Source: Symsagittifera roscoffensis
Lineage: Eukaryota; Xenacoelomorpha; Acoela; Convolutidae
Reading direction: 5' to 3'
Length of the DNA: 64,000 nucleotides
Assembly (NCBI RefSeq): GCF_963678635.1
Contig: NC_087070.1
Span: 48,653,467 to 48,717,466, forward strand
This document shows positions 21,930 to 32,234 of the stretch, one piece after another. Under the pieces are notes generated by a model. The model did not search any database. It was not told the DNA's origin and saw nothing but the letters and a program-made list of their open reading frames with translations. Numbering within the stretch: the stretch's first letter is position 1; every line of letters starts with the position of its first letter. Both the position numbers and the translations under genes were made by a program.

Positions 21930-24900
21930 TCAATGCTCCATTCCCTCCTCCTGTGACGCTGACTCTGCACTCTCGGTCTCCGTGTCTTGTAGCACGTCAT
22001 TGACTATCCTGACGCTGTTGGAAGCCGTCCTCCAACACTTCTGCTCTTCCACCCTCTGTTTACAGCAAGGTAGGGGATCCACGTTTGATTCTCTGTTTCT
22101 ACAGAAGCTGTTGTGGAGACACAACGCCACGTTTCTTTCCAAATCTTCTTTCAGCATCTCTGCCCTCTCACTTCCACTACGCTCGCTCGTCCTGGAAATT
22201 CTTTTCACAGCGGTGGTCACTGCATTCCGATGGGTCACGAAAGCTCGCTTGAAAGCTCCTGCCCCAATGTCCAGCTGATATTCACTGTACACTCTGCCAT
22301 GTTTCGACATATGCTTTTTCGCATACTCGTACAACCATGCAGTCACGTTAGCTCTGAACCATGGCATCAATCGTTTTCTTGCCCATATCCTCTTCACTTC
22401 CATCGGAATGTTTAGAACTTTGCACATTGTCTCAAAAAGATCTAAATCTTTTAGACAATCTAATTTCTGCAATTGTTCTCTCGTCGGTGCCTCCTGTCTA
22501 TTATTTTCTCTCACATGAGCTTCCAGCCATCGTATCGCCATCATAACTCCCACTATCACTATTGTTATGGGCTGTGATGAATCTGGTAAACCCATGGAGA
22601 GCAGCTCTCCAGAGTCCCAGATCAACACCAGATTACTACGCTTGGGATACCACCAGGTCTGCAGCAAGCAGTGGCAAGGAAACTCGTCATGTGTCAACAT
22701 GATGCTCCTCCAATTCCGTTTTCCCGAAGCTTCCAGCAATGGCTCCACTTCCATCATCACTCGGTGGATCTCATCATTCTCATCTACTGCATTGTAATCT
22801 GTGACAGTTGATCCTCTCTGTTTCTGTTTTTCAAAGTCACTGAAGTTCCCGCTCACATATCCCATGAACTTCTTTCCTAGTATTGACTCCAACTCCTCTT
22901 TGGTTCTTTCTGGGACTGCTGAGAAAATCTTACACAGTAACTCGTAAGACTTTTCAGACATTCTTGCCAACCTCACGCACTTCGGCACTGAAAAGGCTTG
23001 ATCCACAATCGTCCTTGTACTCTTCACATCCACAGCTACGAAATGTACAGGATACTTGCTCTTGCACATTGGAGCCAACATTGAACCCACCAAATATCGT
23101 GCTCCTGATGGTCTACAATAAGTTTCGCTGTGTCTGATGTTCATCTCCGTTTCGATTGCTTCCCTCCATTTTCCTATATACTTCTGCTCAGTCTGCAGAA
23201 CCCCTGGGAATACTTCTACGCTGACGGCTGTGACCATCTCATGTTTCTGTTCTAGATTCAATAGTGACTCTAAAGAACCAAACATGCTGTAGAATCCTAG
23301 TGCTGTCACTAGATTCACATCGGTTCCTCCATGGCAATCTGCTATCAGTTCCGTTTCCGTTCTTGCTTTCATCACTACATTTCCAAACAATACCGTCAAC
23401 TGCTTGTGTTGTTTCTCCAGGGTTTTCACACAGTCTAGACTTCCACAAACGTGACCCTCTAGTCCACAGACTTCCGCCAGACAGCTACCAGGTTTGACCC
23501 AGTCTTCTGGTCCCCAGCCAGGCAACTCCACTCTATCTTCTCCGTTGCTCTTAGAGGCTGTTGTCATCACATTATATATGATGTTGAGGTCACGCAGGTT
23601 ACAGTCCACATTCAGTTCCCTCTGTATGTCCTGTGTCGCCCGTAATATTGAGTCAGCGTTGGGACTAGGACACCACGATGGCTTCGTCAATTCCCACACT
23701 GCCATCAAGCTCGTTCTCAGTAATTCATCTGAGAATCCCAACCCAAATTCCACTCTCTTGTCGGATTTTGGTACTGAAGGTGCAGTCACCTCTTCTTCCA
23801 AGACCAATCCCAATTTGGCCTGTGGATTGTTAACGCTCTTAGTCGTCACAATTCTGGACGTCCAGAATCTTAGTAACACCGCCTGCTCATAATCAAAGAA
23901 GCAATCACGTATGTCTTCACTCAGGAAAGGATTGTATGCCATCCCTATAATCCCGGATACATAGCTATATGACTTCTTCTTGATCGGTCCACAGTATTCA
24001 CTGGATTTCGGCAATGCTCCCATAGATTCTTTAGTGAGCCTCAACTCCTTGTTTGAGAATCTCCTGATCTCGTCTATCTTTTTCATGGGTTCCAATTCTT
24101 CAGGTTCTTTCATGTTCACCCTCATCGGTTTACTTTGCTGCATATCCAGCATTGCTAGCAAGAACATGGCTTTCGTTCGCTCATCGCCTTCCTTCAACAT
24201 TTTAACACAAGTGCTTAATGCAGGTACTGAAATCTGCTCTATCAGGAATCGAATGAAACAGAGAGCGTCTCTCCGCTTTGCACACGCTACTGCTGCTCCC
24301 TCCTGGACTATCAGATCCCTCAGATTCGTCATAAGGAAAACTTTTTCCTCTTTTGATCTCTTCCTTTCTTCTGAATCATATTCTTCGCGAGTCAGTCCCA
24401 TCATGCACCAGGCGAGCCTGAGTTGTAATTCCGTCCTTACGTAAGGTACTGCCACGAGAGCATGTATTCTTGGCGTAGTCCTCATTTCCTCTTCGAAATA
24501 CCTCAATACTACTGCTTTCCATGGAAGGCTCACCAACTGCTCGATCGTCTCCGCCTGTATGTCAGACGACGCCAAAGTTCCGTACGCCTTCTGCTTGAGG
24601 GTGGTGCCTTGCAACATTGTCTCCAGATAACCCTCCATGGCTTTTTCCTCTTCCAGGGCCATTACATGCCCTCTAGCCGAGTTTCGGTATTCCAACATCT
24701 CCATGTATCCACCGGTGGGTTCATCTATCGACACTGTCTCAGACACTGTCAGTCTGTTGTATTCCACTGGTGTTAGTTGTCCTGCAACACTTCCCTTTCC
24801 ATGATTCATGGGAGATGGCTTGAAGTCCCTCATTTTACTCTCTCCACATTGACTGAGTATTTCCATTTCTAAAGTCGCTCCAGTCAGAGTGCGGTCACTC

Positions 24901-27900
24901 CTTTTGGATTTATAACCAGTTGACTTTAACCCCGCCATGAGAATGGGTGGCACCATCGCTATATCAGTTAATATTCTATCTGTGCCAGACAATTGGTAAT
25001 CACCTTGCCCCAAATCCATGACTTCCTCAACTCGTTTTCTTTTCGCTGAGTTACCAGCTTTCATCGATATTTCCGAATCCACTTTCGTCTTTCCAATCCT
25101 CTTCGGCATCACTCTGCTGCCTAACTTCATTTTCATCTCATTGATTTTATCAATCACCATTTTCGATCGCATCGTTCCTCTCCTGGTCCTTGACAGGTAC
25201 ACCACCTCTCCTTCATTGTTCTGCGGTGTTATCTTGATGGGAGAATTCGCTTCACTCTCATCAGTGGCTGAGTCGATCAATAACTCACTCAGTCTCCCTT
25301 CACACTCATCAAGCTTGTCAAGTACTTCTCTCATCAAGGGTTGATTGAGACCTGTTTTGAGAATGGACTGGGTCCCATAGCTCTGAATCACAGTCCAGAC
25401 TTCTTCCATGAACGCCACTCTGTCCAGCTTACATCCCGTCCTACTCTCGTGGTCTCGGTGATGTACTTCCCATTCTTCTTCGGGTAGCGTTCCCAAGAAA
25501 GGTACTCTGGCTGAGGCCTCTATTCTTCTCCTCCGAGGTGATTCCATGAGGATTCTCTGATCGTTATTTCTTGTATTGCCAGGAGAGCTGCTCTCCGGCA
25601 AATTCCGTTTCATCTCCTCAAAGGCTGACGGAGGTTCCAGTGTCGAGATGCCTTCATCCGCTGGCTCAGTCGTTTCCAACGTGTCTGCATTATTCTCAAG
25701 ATCACTGAAGATATTGAAATCCAGGCTGGATGTTCCTCCTGTCGATGCCCTGTCGTCTTCCCCACCAGCTTGATCTTGTTGCATGGGTTCTTCCGTCTGA
25801 CGGTTTCCACCCCGTCCGTCATCTCCTTCTGACTTGTCCCCATTCGAGTTCGATGGTCCTTGTTTGTCATCATCAGCTTCTTCCTGGAATCTCGGTATGA
25901 GCAATGTACCGGCTGATTTATCTTCCTCCTCTCCATGGACCACTTTAGTTTCTTCGCAGCCGAAGGGTGCTAGGAAAATTCTCGTCTGCAATATTCCCGC
26001 AACTTTCATCTCTTTTCTCACACTAGTCAGGATTACTGAGGCTTCAGGCAATTCAGTCCTGCCTCTCATCCTCATTGGAGCTGAGCCTAGTCGTCTCCAT
26101 TCCTCATCAAATCCTTCAGGCTTGGGAGTAGCGGCGTTGCTTATTCGCCTTCTCGTCGCTTGATCCGTGTACGCAAATCGTGTGTACTGTAACACGGCGG
26201 CATTTCTCCCCACGAAGTATGGATCCATCGTCGCCGAGAAATTCCCTACTCTCCTTTCATTGGTTTCGAATGCTCTCAACCTAGGAGTTTGTACTACGGA
26301 GACTGCTCCGAGCAACATCCTTCTTATCAGAGGGAATTCAGGGATTGCTTCGGGTAGCTTCTTGTAATCGCCCCAGTCCTTCGTCTCTTCTCTCACCTTG
26401 TGATACGCTGCTGTGAGACGAGGCACTCTGGTCATTTCGCCATTCGTTTTGTCATAGGGCCTCAGATTCCAAAGCTTTGGAAACACCTCGATGTGCCCTC
26501 TTTCTACTTCTCCCATGCGGTCACAGAAGTGATCGTCAAAATTGATGACTGTCATCTCTGGCTCCGATATTTTCGCAAATAACAGATCTTCACTCATGAG
26601 CTCTCGCAAGGCGTGCTGCTCACACCAGTTCAGTGTACTACCGTCCACTGCCGATATGAGGTTCAGGTGCAACACCGACCTCCTATATGCTTCCACTTTA
26701 ACGTCAGGGAACGCAAAGGTGACTGCTGGTCCATAGATCACTGTCACGAACTCCGTGACTCCTCTGATCAGTGCCAAGGGATCGATTCTCATAGCTAAGC
26801 TCAAATCTGTTAACAGCGGCATGCCTCCAACATGTCGTCTAACATCTTCCTCTCTTTCAATTGTCTCGTCTTCTCCGGTTCCAAAGCGATTTTGCTGCAA
26901 GAGATACTGGATAAGAGTGTGTCTCAGGTCTCTTATTTTGTTCCACGAGTCTGTGGATTTCTTCATATCCAGATTCCTCACTCTCTCTTTCATCTGCTCT
27001 GGACAACGTGCCAGTTTCATCAGCCCTCCCAAGTTTCCGTGGGTTATTGCGATCAATGTCAAAAGTCCATCTAGTCGCAGGTTCTGTATTCCATCCGTAA
27101 GCAGTATCACCGGTCCTTTCACGAAATTCTCCGCTCCAAATGTCACAAACAGGGCTATTAATTCCACTATCGATACTTTCACTACCGCTTGGAGGAATTC
27201 CTTTATCAAGTAGTGCGAGACTTTCGGGTAGACTTTTGCCAAGAAGGACGCGGTCCATCCGGCTCCCAACCCTTCTAGCATGCTGTCTGTCCTTTCAAAT
27301 CCCTCCTGTCCTTTCACTTCCTGGGTCCAGAAGGTTTCCAGAGTAATCTGACACATTCTGTTCACGAACTCAGCTGTCTTTTCTCCGGCATTTTCCGCCA
27401 GGTTCACCTCCTTCAACAAGTAGGCGTACATCTTAGTGATCATTACTGGGCCTTGCTGAAAAGCATCTGCACCCAATGCCGCTACTCTCGGATTCAGGTG
27501 TAGCCACTGGTTTGCTTCCGGCTTGGTTCTCAGCACCATCGCTTCCAGATGAGCTCTCGTCTCCAGTGAATTCTTTCTTCTCGTGTCTTCCCTCGCCACT
27601 TCCATTGCTCGGAACCACAAGTCGCTGGACATTGCCGTAATCACTCGATGGTCGTCATATATTCCTGGTTTCAGTTTGAGTTGCCGACTGAAGTTGGACA
27701 GTTCCAACCCCAGCACTTCGCCCAACACCAACATGTGTAGCGCGTGGTCCTTGAACCCTCTCATCGCGTTTGAGATATCTGACCATACTGCAGGCAGTTC
27801 AGCCTTAAGTGGCCTCAGGTTCTCCATTTCTATCATGCGATTCGGGGCTGATATGATCACATCATATTTTCCCTCCGAAAGTAAGGCTACCATTGCATAC

Positions 27901-30875
27901 ACAAATTTCAGTCCATCCGGGAGATATGCATATCCCGGAGACAACGCAAATACTACTCTCAACGTCACTTTGTTGAATGTTCCCTCCTTTGTCGCGTCTA
28001 CCACTTCACCCATTGATTCTAGGATGTCTTTTATCGCGGGCCACACTGCGTTTTCTGCTGTTGCAGGATCTCTGAGCCTGCTCAGAAAACCTCTACTGTG
28101 TAGATGGTCATTGATGCCAGCAAACACAATCGTTATCGGGTTCATCTCTGTCTGCCTATGTACCCCTATAGCCAATGACACTGATTGCAATAGGTCTAGG
28201 TCAACTGCGGCCAGCATTATGACGTCCGGCCAAAACAAAGACTTAGAGGTGTACACGAACTCTGAATTCGCTACTACCATGATCTTGGCCTTTCTCATTT
28301 CTGCTTTGTCGTAGGCGGCGAAGATGCTCTCATCTCTCTTCATTGCTGTCAATCCGCCATATCTCTGGGCATCACCATCTTGGTTCACTTGTTTTGGGTA
28401 TACTCTCTCCTTCACATGACTAGGTGGTGTCGTCAGTTGCTTGAATATCTTCACGTGTTGTCCAATTGGCGCTCTCACCGTCAGGAATCTTCCTGGCCTT
28501 TCCTCACGATTCCTCTCCTCATGGTTCAATCTGACATCCTGCAACGGTCTTGCATTCACAGGTCCCATTGTGTTATTGGAGGGCAGTCCTTCCAAGTCAG
28601 CAAATCTTAAGGCTGTCGTGGAGCTGAAATTTATGCTAGCGGCTATCAACCAGTCTACGCCGGTTATTGAGTATAATCTGCTGACGGATAGCGTCGCTCC
28701 ATTTAGCATCCTCCTTGCATCTTCGATGAAGCTTACTTTCTGCAGGTCCAGCTTCATCAGTTCTTCTTTGTATATGTGCCAGGGAGACGGCATGGGTCTA
28801 GACCATAACAATGAGCCTCTGTTCGGTCTCTCTTCTCGACTGCTACTCGTTGTCTCCGATCTAGTGTCTGATCTGGACGTGCCTGCTACTCCTTCGTTTG
28901 GTTGGTTGACGGGTCCTATCCTTCTCCTAGGATGAATTGTCCTCCTCGTCGGTGCTTCTCCCAACCGATCCTGCACGTCAGTTCTTCGACCTGATTCGCT
29001 GGAGCTTTGTTGCCGGTAATTTATTGCGGCTGGGACTGTACCCAAACGCGTTTCCAGGTTAGGAGGCACAAAGGTAGTGATCACCGTATCATTCACCGTT
29101 CCCTCTTCCTTCAGTACTCCTGTGTCAGAGAGTTCTGCTTCTAGCTCGTCCAACCGTTCTTGGAAGACTCGATTCAACCAAGCTTGTCCCTCAATTGTGT
29201 CAAAGTGGATGCCATCCGAAGTCAGTCTGGCTTGCTCCATGGCTCTCAACTCGTGTTCAATGTCCATAAGGATCATTCTTCCGGCATTTCGATTTGCTAG
29301 GTTTCTTAAGATGTTGTTCCATCTCATGACTCCCTCGTTGTGCCTTCTTCCTGATGCTGTCAGGTTTCTTGCGTTCATTGGCACCGTGCAAACGGTCAGT
29401 ACCGCGCAACTGAACTTCTGCCAGAGAGTGGTGAACAAACACACCATCATTGATTCCCACTGTGCTTCCTGCTCGTCTGATCCTTTGGAGATATCATTCG
29501 TCCCAACTAATATCATCACACTGGGTATCCTCCCGGGATTCATCAGCTCCACCATCCGGTATAATTGGGCAATTGTCGCGCCTCCAAAGGCCATCACCGT
29601 GGTGACCCATGAGGTCCTCAAATTCGTTAGCACTCGGACTAAGCTGTCTCCCAATATCAGGTGAGATGTCCCGAGTGGTGGTTGCTGCAGGTTCACAGCC
29701 GGGCTCCAGGTAGCTCGATTGAAGCAGGCTCTCGGATCTGTCTCCGGAACTCCCGTGAAATTATACTTTAATTGATTATTCTTCTGCACGTCCATTACAC
29801 GAGACACTTTCTTCGCTGGCATCTTCCTTACTTTTCTCTCTGTGATCTTCGAACTCCCCCTGAGTGGCGTCACGTCACTTATCCCTTGTCTGATTATTGT
29901 CTGGGAGAGTTGTACTCTGCCCGTATCGTCAATCGTTCCATAGGGTGCAGTCACCCCGGAACCTGGTGCATTCTTGTTAGCGACCAATCGTCCAGCGGTC
30001 TCTATCAGTTTTCTCACTGTCTGTTCTACGACGGGATCACCCAAGGTGTCACTAGGATCCGGGATTGTTACTCGGTTCGTCTCTGCTGGAAGCCGTGTCT
30101 CCGTTGTTTGACTCATTTCTCGAGGTGTCAAGAGCTCCATCGGGGACTGCCCACGAGGAATATCCCTTGCAGGTATCACTTTCTCAATGGACGTCGTCAA
30201 CGCCACCTGCTCCGATCGCTCTTTGTATTCCTGCCTTAAGCGTTCGATCTCTTGACCCTGCTTTTTGTTGCAGTCTTCAAACAACTTTCTCCACATGTCC
30301 CGGTCTTCCTCCATCGCCAGCATGGTCTTCGTCATATCGTCTAACTCCTTCTTCGTACTTCTCAACTGATCGTTCATCTCGTCCAGATCTTGTATGGTTT
30401 GGTTCGTCTGAACCTTTTGTGTTACTTTCGCCCCTTTTGGTGGCACAGCTACTCTCAGTGGTGAACCAGACGAGGTCGCCTCGCTGTTCATCTCCCGATG
30501 CATTCTCGTCAGCCCAGGTTTAGGCTTAGAGGGCATTGGCATCTCACCTGGTTGGTATGTCCTAGAACTTCCCAACCCAGGCTCATTCGCCAAGTCACTC
30601 CCTGAGAGAGCCCCGTTTCTCCACCTCATCACTCTCATGTTCGGGCGGTCTAGTACTCCTCTCTCTCCATATGCTGCCATCAACAGGACTTCCGTGGGGC
30701 GGTCCCCACGGTTGTCGTGCCCAAAGATGTTAATCAGGGCGGTCAGCAACATGACCACCTCTGGGTCCTCCAGAGCGAAGTCTCGTTCGATCAGCCGACG
30801 ATAGATCGCATCTACCATCGGTCCTACATATGCCTCTGCCAGGTCCATCAATTCATCCAGGTTGAAATTGTCCAT
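21930..30875 (-). CDS. 2981-aa accessory protein with SGNH-hydrolase domain
   Basis: True ATG start and one uninterrupted frame of 2981 codons. Residues 155-230 look like a coiled coil. Residues 405-580 form an SGNH/GDSL hydrolase-like domain with all four blocks: GDS (Ser411), GGA (431-433), GTND (458-461, Asn460) and DGIH (Asp554, His557). This fold hydrolyses esters or acetyl groups. A second, degenerate SGNH-like region may span 865-1080 (AGIND at 919-923, DDH at 1074-1076). An acidic Ser/Glu-rich linker lies near 1560-1700 and a basic AKRKRVEEV stretch follows further on. The C-terminal 1200 residues are unfamiliar. The ORF sits where retroviruses carry env, but I see no signal peptide or clear membrane anchor. 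It probably needs a spliced or separate mRNA. Its length far exceeds known accessory proteins of this superfamily. Confidence 0.85.
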   Translation of the reverse strand: MDNFNLDELMDLAEAYVGPMVDAIYRRLIERDFALEDPEVVMLLTALINIFGHDNRGDRPTEVLLMAAYGERGVLDRPNMRVMRWRNGALSGSDLANEPGLGSSRTYQPGEMPMPSKPKPGLTRMHREMNSEATSSGSPLRVAVPPKGAKVTQKVQTNQTIQDLDEMNDQLRSTKKELDDMTKTMLAMEEDRDMWRKLFEDCNKKQGQEIERLRQEYKERSEQVALTTSIEKVIPARDIPRGQSPMELLTPREMSQTTETRLPAETNRVTIPDPSDTLGDPVVEQTVRKLIETAGRLVANKNAPGSGVTAPYGTIDDTGRVQLSQTIIRQGISDVTPLRGSSKITERKVRKMPAKKVSRVMDVQKNNQLKYNFTGVPETDPRACFNRATWSPAVNLQQPPLGTSHLILGDSLVRVLTNLRTSWVTTVMAFGGATIAQLYRMVELMNPGRIPSVMILVGTNDISKGSDEQEAQWESMMVCLFTTLWQKFSCAVLTVCTVPMNARNLTASGRRHNEGVMRWNNILRNLANRNAGRMILMDIEHELRAMEQARLTSDGIHFDTIEGQAWLNRVFQERLDELEAELSDTGVLKEEGTVNDTVITTFVPPNLETRLGTVPAAINYRQQSSSESGRRTDVQDRLGEAPTRRTIHPRRRIGPVNQPNEGVAGTSRSDTRSETTSSSREERPNRGSLLWSRPMPSPWHIYKEELMKLDLQKVSFIEDARRMLNGATLSVSRLYSITGVDWLIAASINFSSTTALRFADLEGLPSNNTMGPVNARPLQDVRLNHEERNREERPGRFLTVRAPIGQHVKIFKQLTTPPSHVKERVYPKQVNQDGDAQRYGGLTAMKRDESIFAAYDKAEMRKAKIMVVANSEFVYTSKSLFWPDVIMLAAVDLDLLQSVSLAIGVHRQTEMNPITIVFAGINDHLHSRGFLSRLRDPATAENAVWPAIKDILESMGEVVDATKEGTFNKVTLRVVFALSPGYAYLPDGLKFVYAMVALLSEGKYDVIISAPNRMIEMENLRPLKAELPAVWSDISNAMRGFKDHALHMLVLGEVLGLELSNFSRQLKLKPGIYDDHRVITAMSSDLWFRAMEVAREDTRRKNSLETRAHLEAMVLRTKPEANQWLHLNPRVAALGADAFQQGPVMITKMYAYLLKEVNLAENAGEKTAEFVNRMCQITLETFWTQEVKGQEGFERTDSMLEGLGAGWTASFLAKVYPKVSHYLIKEFLQAVVKVSIVELIALFVTFGAENFVKGPVILLTDGIQNLRLDGLLTLIAITHGNLGGLMKLARCPEQMKERVRNLDMKKSTDSWNKIRDLRHTLIQYLLQQNRFGTGEDETIEREEDVRRHVGGMPLLTDLSLAMRIDPLALIRGVTEFVTVIYGPAVTFAFPDVKVEAYRRSVLHLNLISAVDGSTLNWCEQHALRELMSEDLLFAKISEPEMTVINFDDHFCDRMGEVERGHIEVFPKLWNLRPYDKTNGEMTRVPRLTAAYHKVREETKDWGDYKKLPEAIPEFPLIRRMLLGAVSVVQTPRLRAFETNERRVGNFSATMDPYFVGRNAAVLQYTRFAYTDQATRRRISNAATPKPEGFDEEWRRLGSAPMRMRGRTELPEASVILTSVRKEMKVAGILQTRIFLAPFGCEETKVVHGEEEDKSAGTLLIPRFQEEADDDKQGPSNSNGDKSEGDDGRGGNRQTEEPMQQDQAGGEDDRASTGGTSSLDFNIFSDLENNADTLETTEPADEGISTLEPPSAFEEMKRNLPESSSPGNTRNNDQRILMESPRRRRIEASARVPFLGTLPEEEWEVHHRDHESRTGCKLDRVAFMEEVWTVIQSYGTQSILKTGLNQPLMREVLDKLDECEGRLSELLIDSATDESEANSPIKITPQNNEGEVVYLSRTRRGTMRSKMVIDKINEMKMKLGSRVMPKRIGKTKVDSEISMKAGNSAKRKRVEEVMDLGQGDYQLSGTDRILTDIAMVPPILMAGLKSTGYKSKRSDRTLTGATLEMEILSQCGESKMRDFKPSPMNHGKGSVAGQLTPVEYNRLTVSETVSIDEPTGGYMEMLEYRNSARGHVMALEEEKAMEGYLETMLQGTTLKQKAYGTLASSDIQAETIEQLVSLPWKAVVLRYFEEEMRTTPRIHALVAVPYVRTELQLRLAWCMMGLTREEYDSEERKRSKEEKVFLMTNLRDLIVQEGAAVACAKRRDALCFIRFLIEQISVPALSTCVKMLKEGDERTKAMFLLAMLDMQQSKPMRVNMKEPEELEPMKKIDEIRRFSNKELRLTKESMGALPKSSEYCGPIKKKSYSYVSGIIGMAYNPFLSEDIRDCFFDYEQAVLLRFWTSRIVTTKSVNNPQAKLGLVLEEEVTAPSVPKSDKRVEFGLGFSDELLRTSLMAVWELTKPSWCPSPNADSILRATQDIQRELNVDCNLRDLNIIYNVMTTASKSNGEDRVELPGWGPEDWVKPGSCLAEVCGLEGHVCGSLDCVKTLEKQHKQLTVLFGNVVMKARTETELIADCHGGTDVNLVTALGFYSMFGSLESLLNLEQKHEMVTAVSVEVFPGVLQTEQKYIGKWREAIETEMNIRHSETYCRPSGARYLVGSMLAPMCKSKYPVHFVAVDVKSTRTIVDQAFSVPKCVRLARMSEKSYELLCKIFSAVPERTKEELESILGKKFMGYVSGNFSDFEKQKQRGSTVTDYNAVDENDEIHRVMMEVEPLLEASGKRNWRSIMLTHDEFPCHCLLQTWWYPKRSNLVLIWDSGELLSMGLPDSSQPITIVIVGVMMAIRWLEAHVRENNRQEAPTREQLQKLDCLKDLDLFETMCKVLNIPMEVKRIWARKRLMPWFRANVTAWLYEYAKKHMSKHGRVYSEYQLDIGAGAFKRAFVTHRNAVTTAVKRISRTSERSGSERAEMLKEDLERNVALCLHNSFCRNRESNVDPLPCCKQRVEEQKCWRTASNSVRIVNDVLQDTETESAESASQEEGMEH

Positions 30876-31271
30876 ACTGTTCTTTCCAAGTTTGATTTGA
30901 TTTCGATTTCAAGTTTTGACTAAAGTGAGCAATTAAATGATCAATCAGGATCTAGAAAAGAAATCACGAATGTCACACTTGTCAATTTCACCTTAACATA
31001 CATCGTTAAAATTTGCTTAAAGACAGTTCAGATAAAAAGATATTTATCCTAAAATTTATTAAAATCAATTGGTCTCTAAAATTTTGGAATTCGACTTAAG
31101 ATTGGACAGTCCAAACTTTGGATCTATTCCCAAGATCGTCTTTTAGTTTTTCATGGTCACTAACCCCTACTTGCCCATGATCTTAATAACCTAACACATA
31201 ACATAACATAACACACATATCACATATTACATGCAACTTGGTCTTTGGCCTAACACCCTCTCGCTCATCAC
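30876..31271 (-). other. Intergenic leader of the accessory ORF
   Basis: About 400 bp without coding potential, rich in CATAACATAACA-type short repeats. On the minus strand a pyrimidine-rich CTCACTTTAG ends at 30920, 45 bases before the accessory ATG. It is a plausible 3' splice site for a subgenomic mRNA. This is inference from sequence only. Confidence 0.4.
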
Positions 31272-32234
31272 TCAGCCTATACTTAAGTAATATTTCTTAT
31301 GTAGATACACTTGTATGTTCGTATCAGAGAATATCACGTGTACAAGCGCGTATAATTCCCGAGGATGCAGTCTTCCTCTATTTGGATCGTACACTGGAAG
31401 CGAAAGCTCCTTCACGTCCATTTCCACAAGGAAGTCCCTCAGCCTCGTCAAAGACAAGACTAGATTTTCTGGGTCCACGTGCTGCTTCCCTGTCGCCCTC
31501 GTTACCAAGAAGCATAAGTACTTTCCCGGTATCTGCGACACCGCCGGGGGTAAGGCTGCTACGCCCCCTATCCCTGGTCTTTGCTTCCAAAGGAATTCTA
31601 CGTTTTTATATTCCCTCTTAAAATCTGCCGCTAGCGCCGTCCTAAAACTCATGTCTGCGGTGATAGCTACCGCACATGTTCTGTTTGTGAGTATGAAATC
31701 ACTGTCTGTTAGTATTATGTTACTAGAATATTCATTTGGTAAATTAAAATATGACTCAACTACCCTGCCTATGTCAGGTTTCTTAGGTTCTTCGCCTGTT
31801 TCTGCTTCTAAGTTTCCTGTCTCTCTTGCTATTCTCAATTTTTTTATTATCAAGTTTTCAGTGTGGGTAAGTCCTACCCCCACTCCCCGGACAAAAATAT
31901 CCATCGGCGTCCCCGTCGATCGCATACCGGGTATTAAGTCAAGATTAGAAGCTGGAATGAGAAGTTGTCCTTCCTGGGCAGCCCAGGAAGGATCATCTCG
32001 TTCGGTCTTAATGTATTTCGCGCTTTCGCGATCTACGTCTTGAATCGTAACGCTGGTCTTTTCAGGGTCTGATGTCATTTCGTTCAGCCACTCTAAGACA
32101 CGCAGGTTCGTCAGGTCTTGTTCATTTGACTGCTGTTGCTCATCGTTGAACTCCACCTCGGGTTTCGACCAGTCGTCAACCCACTCATCGTTGTGGTCAT
32201 CGACTATGCCAATGTCCTGTGACACTGTTATTTC
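31272..32234 (-). CDS. Macro-domain-like module downstream of integrase
   Basis: This module lies in the pol frame, immediately after the single TAG (32237-32235) that ends the integrase module. The first codons are GAA ATA ACA GTG; no ATG occurs for about 50 codons. The C-terminal half follows the macro-domain (ADP-ribose binding) pattern: CAVAITADMSFRTALAADFK matches the family's beta strand plus sADfrMgaGiA helix, KYLCFLVTRA the central strand with K-hydrophobic spacing, ENLVLSLTRLRDFL the helix, ELSLPVYDP the strand, and FSDTNIQVYLH the last strand. It most resembles the OARD1/TARG1 type. The usual G-[CV]-G-L-D loop is replaced by DPNRGRL, so catalysis is doubtful while binding is possible. 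Such domains reverse ADP-ribosylation, a known antiviral mark. The N-terminal 100 residues are acidic and unfamiliar. Confidence 0.65.
   Translation of the reverse strand, partial: EITVSQDIGIVDDHNDEWVDDWSKPEVEFNDEQQQSNEQDLTNLRVLEWLNEMTSDPEKTSVTIQDVDRESAKYIKTERDDPSWAAQEGQLLIPASNLDLIPGMRSTGTPMDIFVRGVGVGLTHTENLIIKKLRIARETGNLEAETGEEPKKPDIGRVVESYFNLPNEYSSNIILTDSDFILTNRTCAVAITADMSFRTALAADFKREYKNVEFLWKQRPGIGGVAALPPAVSQIPGKYLCFLVTRATGKQHVDPENLVLSLTRLRDFLVEMDVKELSLPVYDPNRGRLHPRELYALVHVIFSDTNIQVYLHKKYYLSIG

Noticed and set aside
21930-30875. Giant ORF as an envelope glycoprotein
   Set aside because: Position fits, but I see no signal peptide, cysteine-rich ectodomain or clear membrane anchor; the one recognisable domain is a hydrolase.
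21901-30923. Dozens of plus-strand ORFs of 60-240 codons opposite the giant ORF
   Set aside because: They are antisense shadows of a high-GC coding region; none has a family motif or its own signals.
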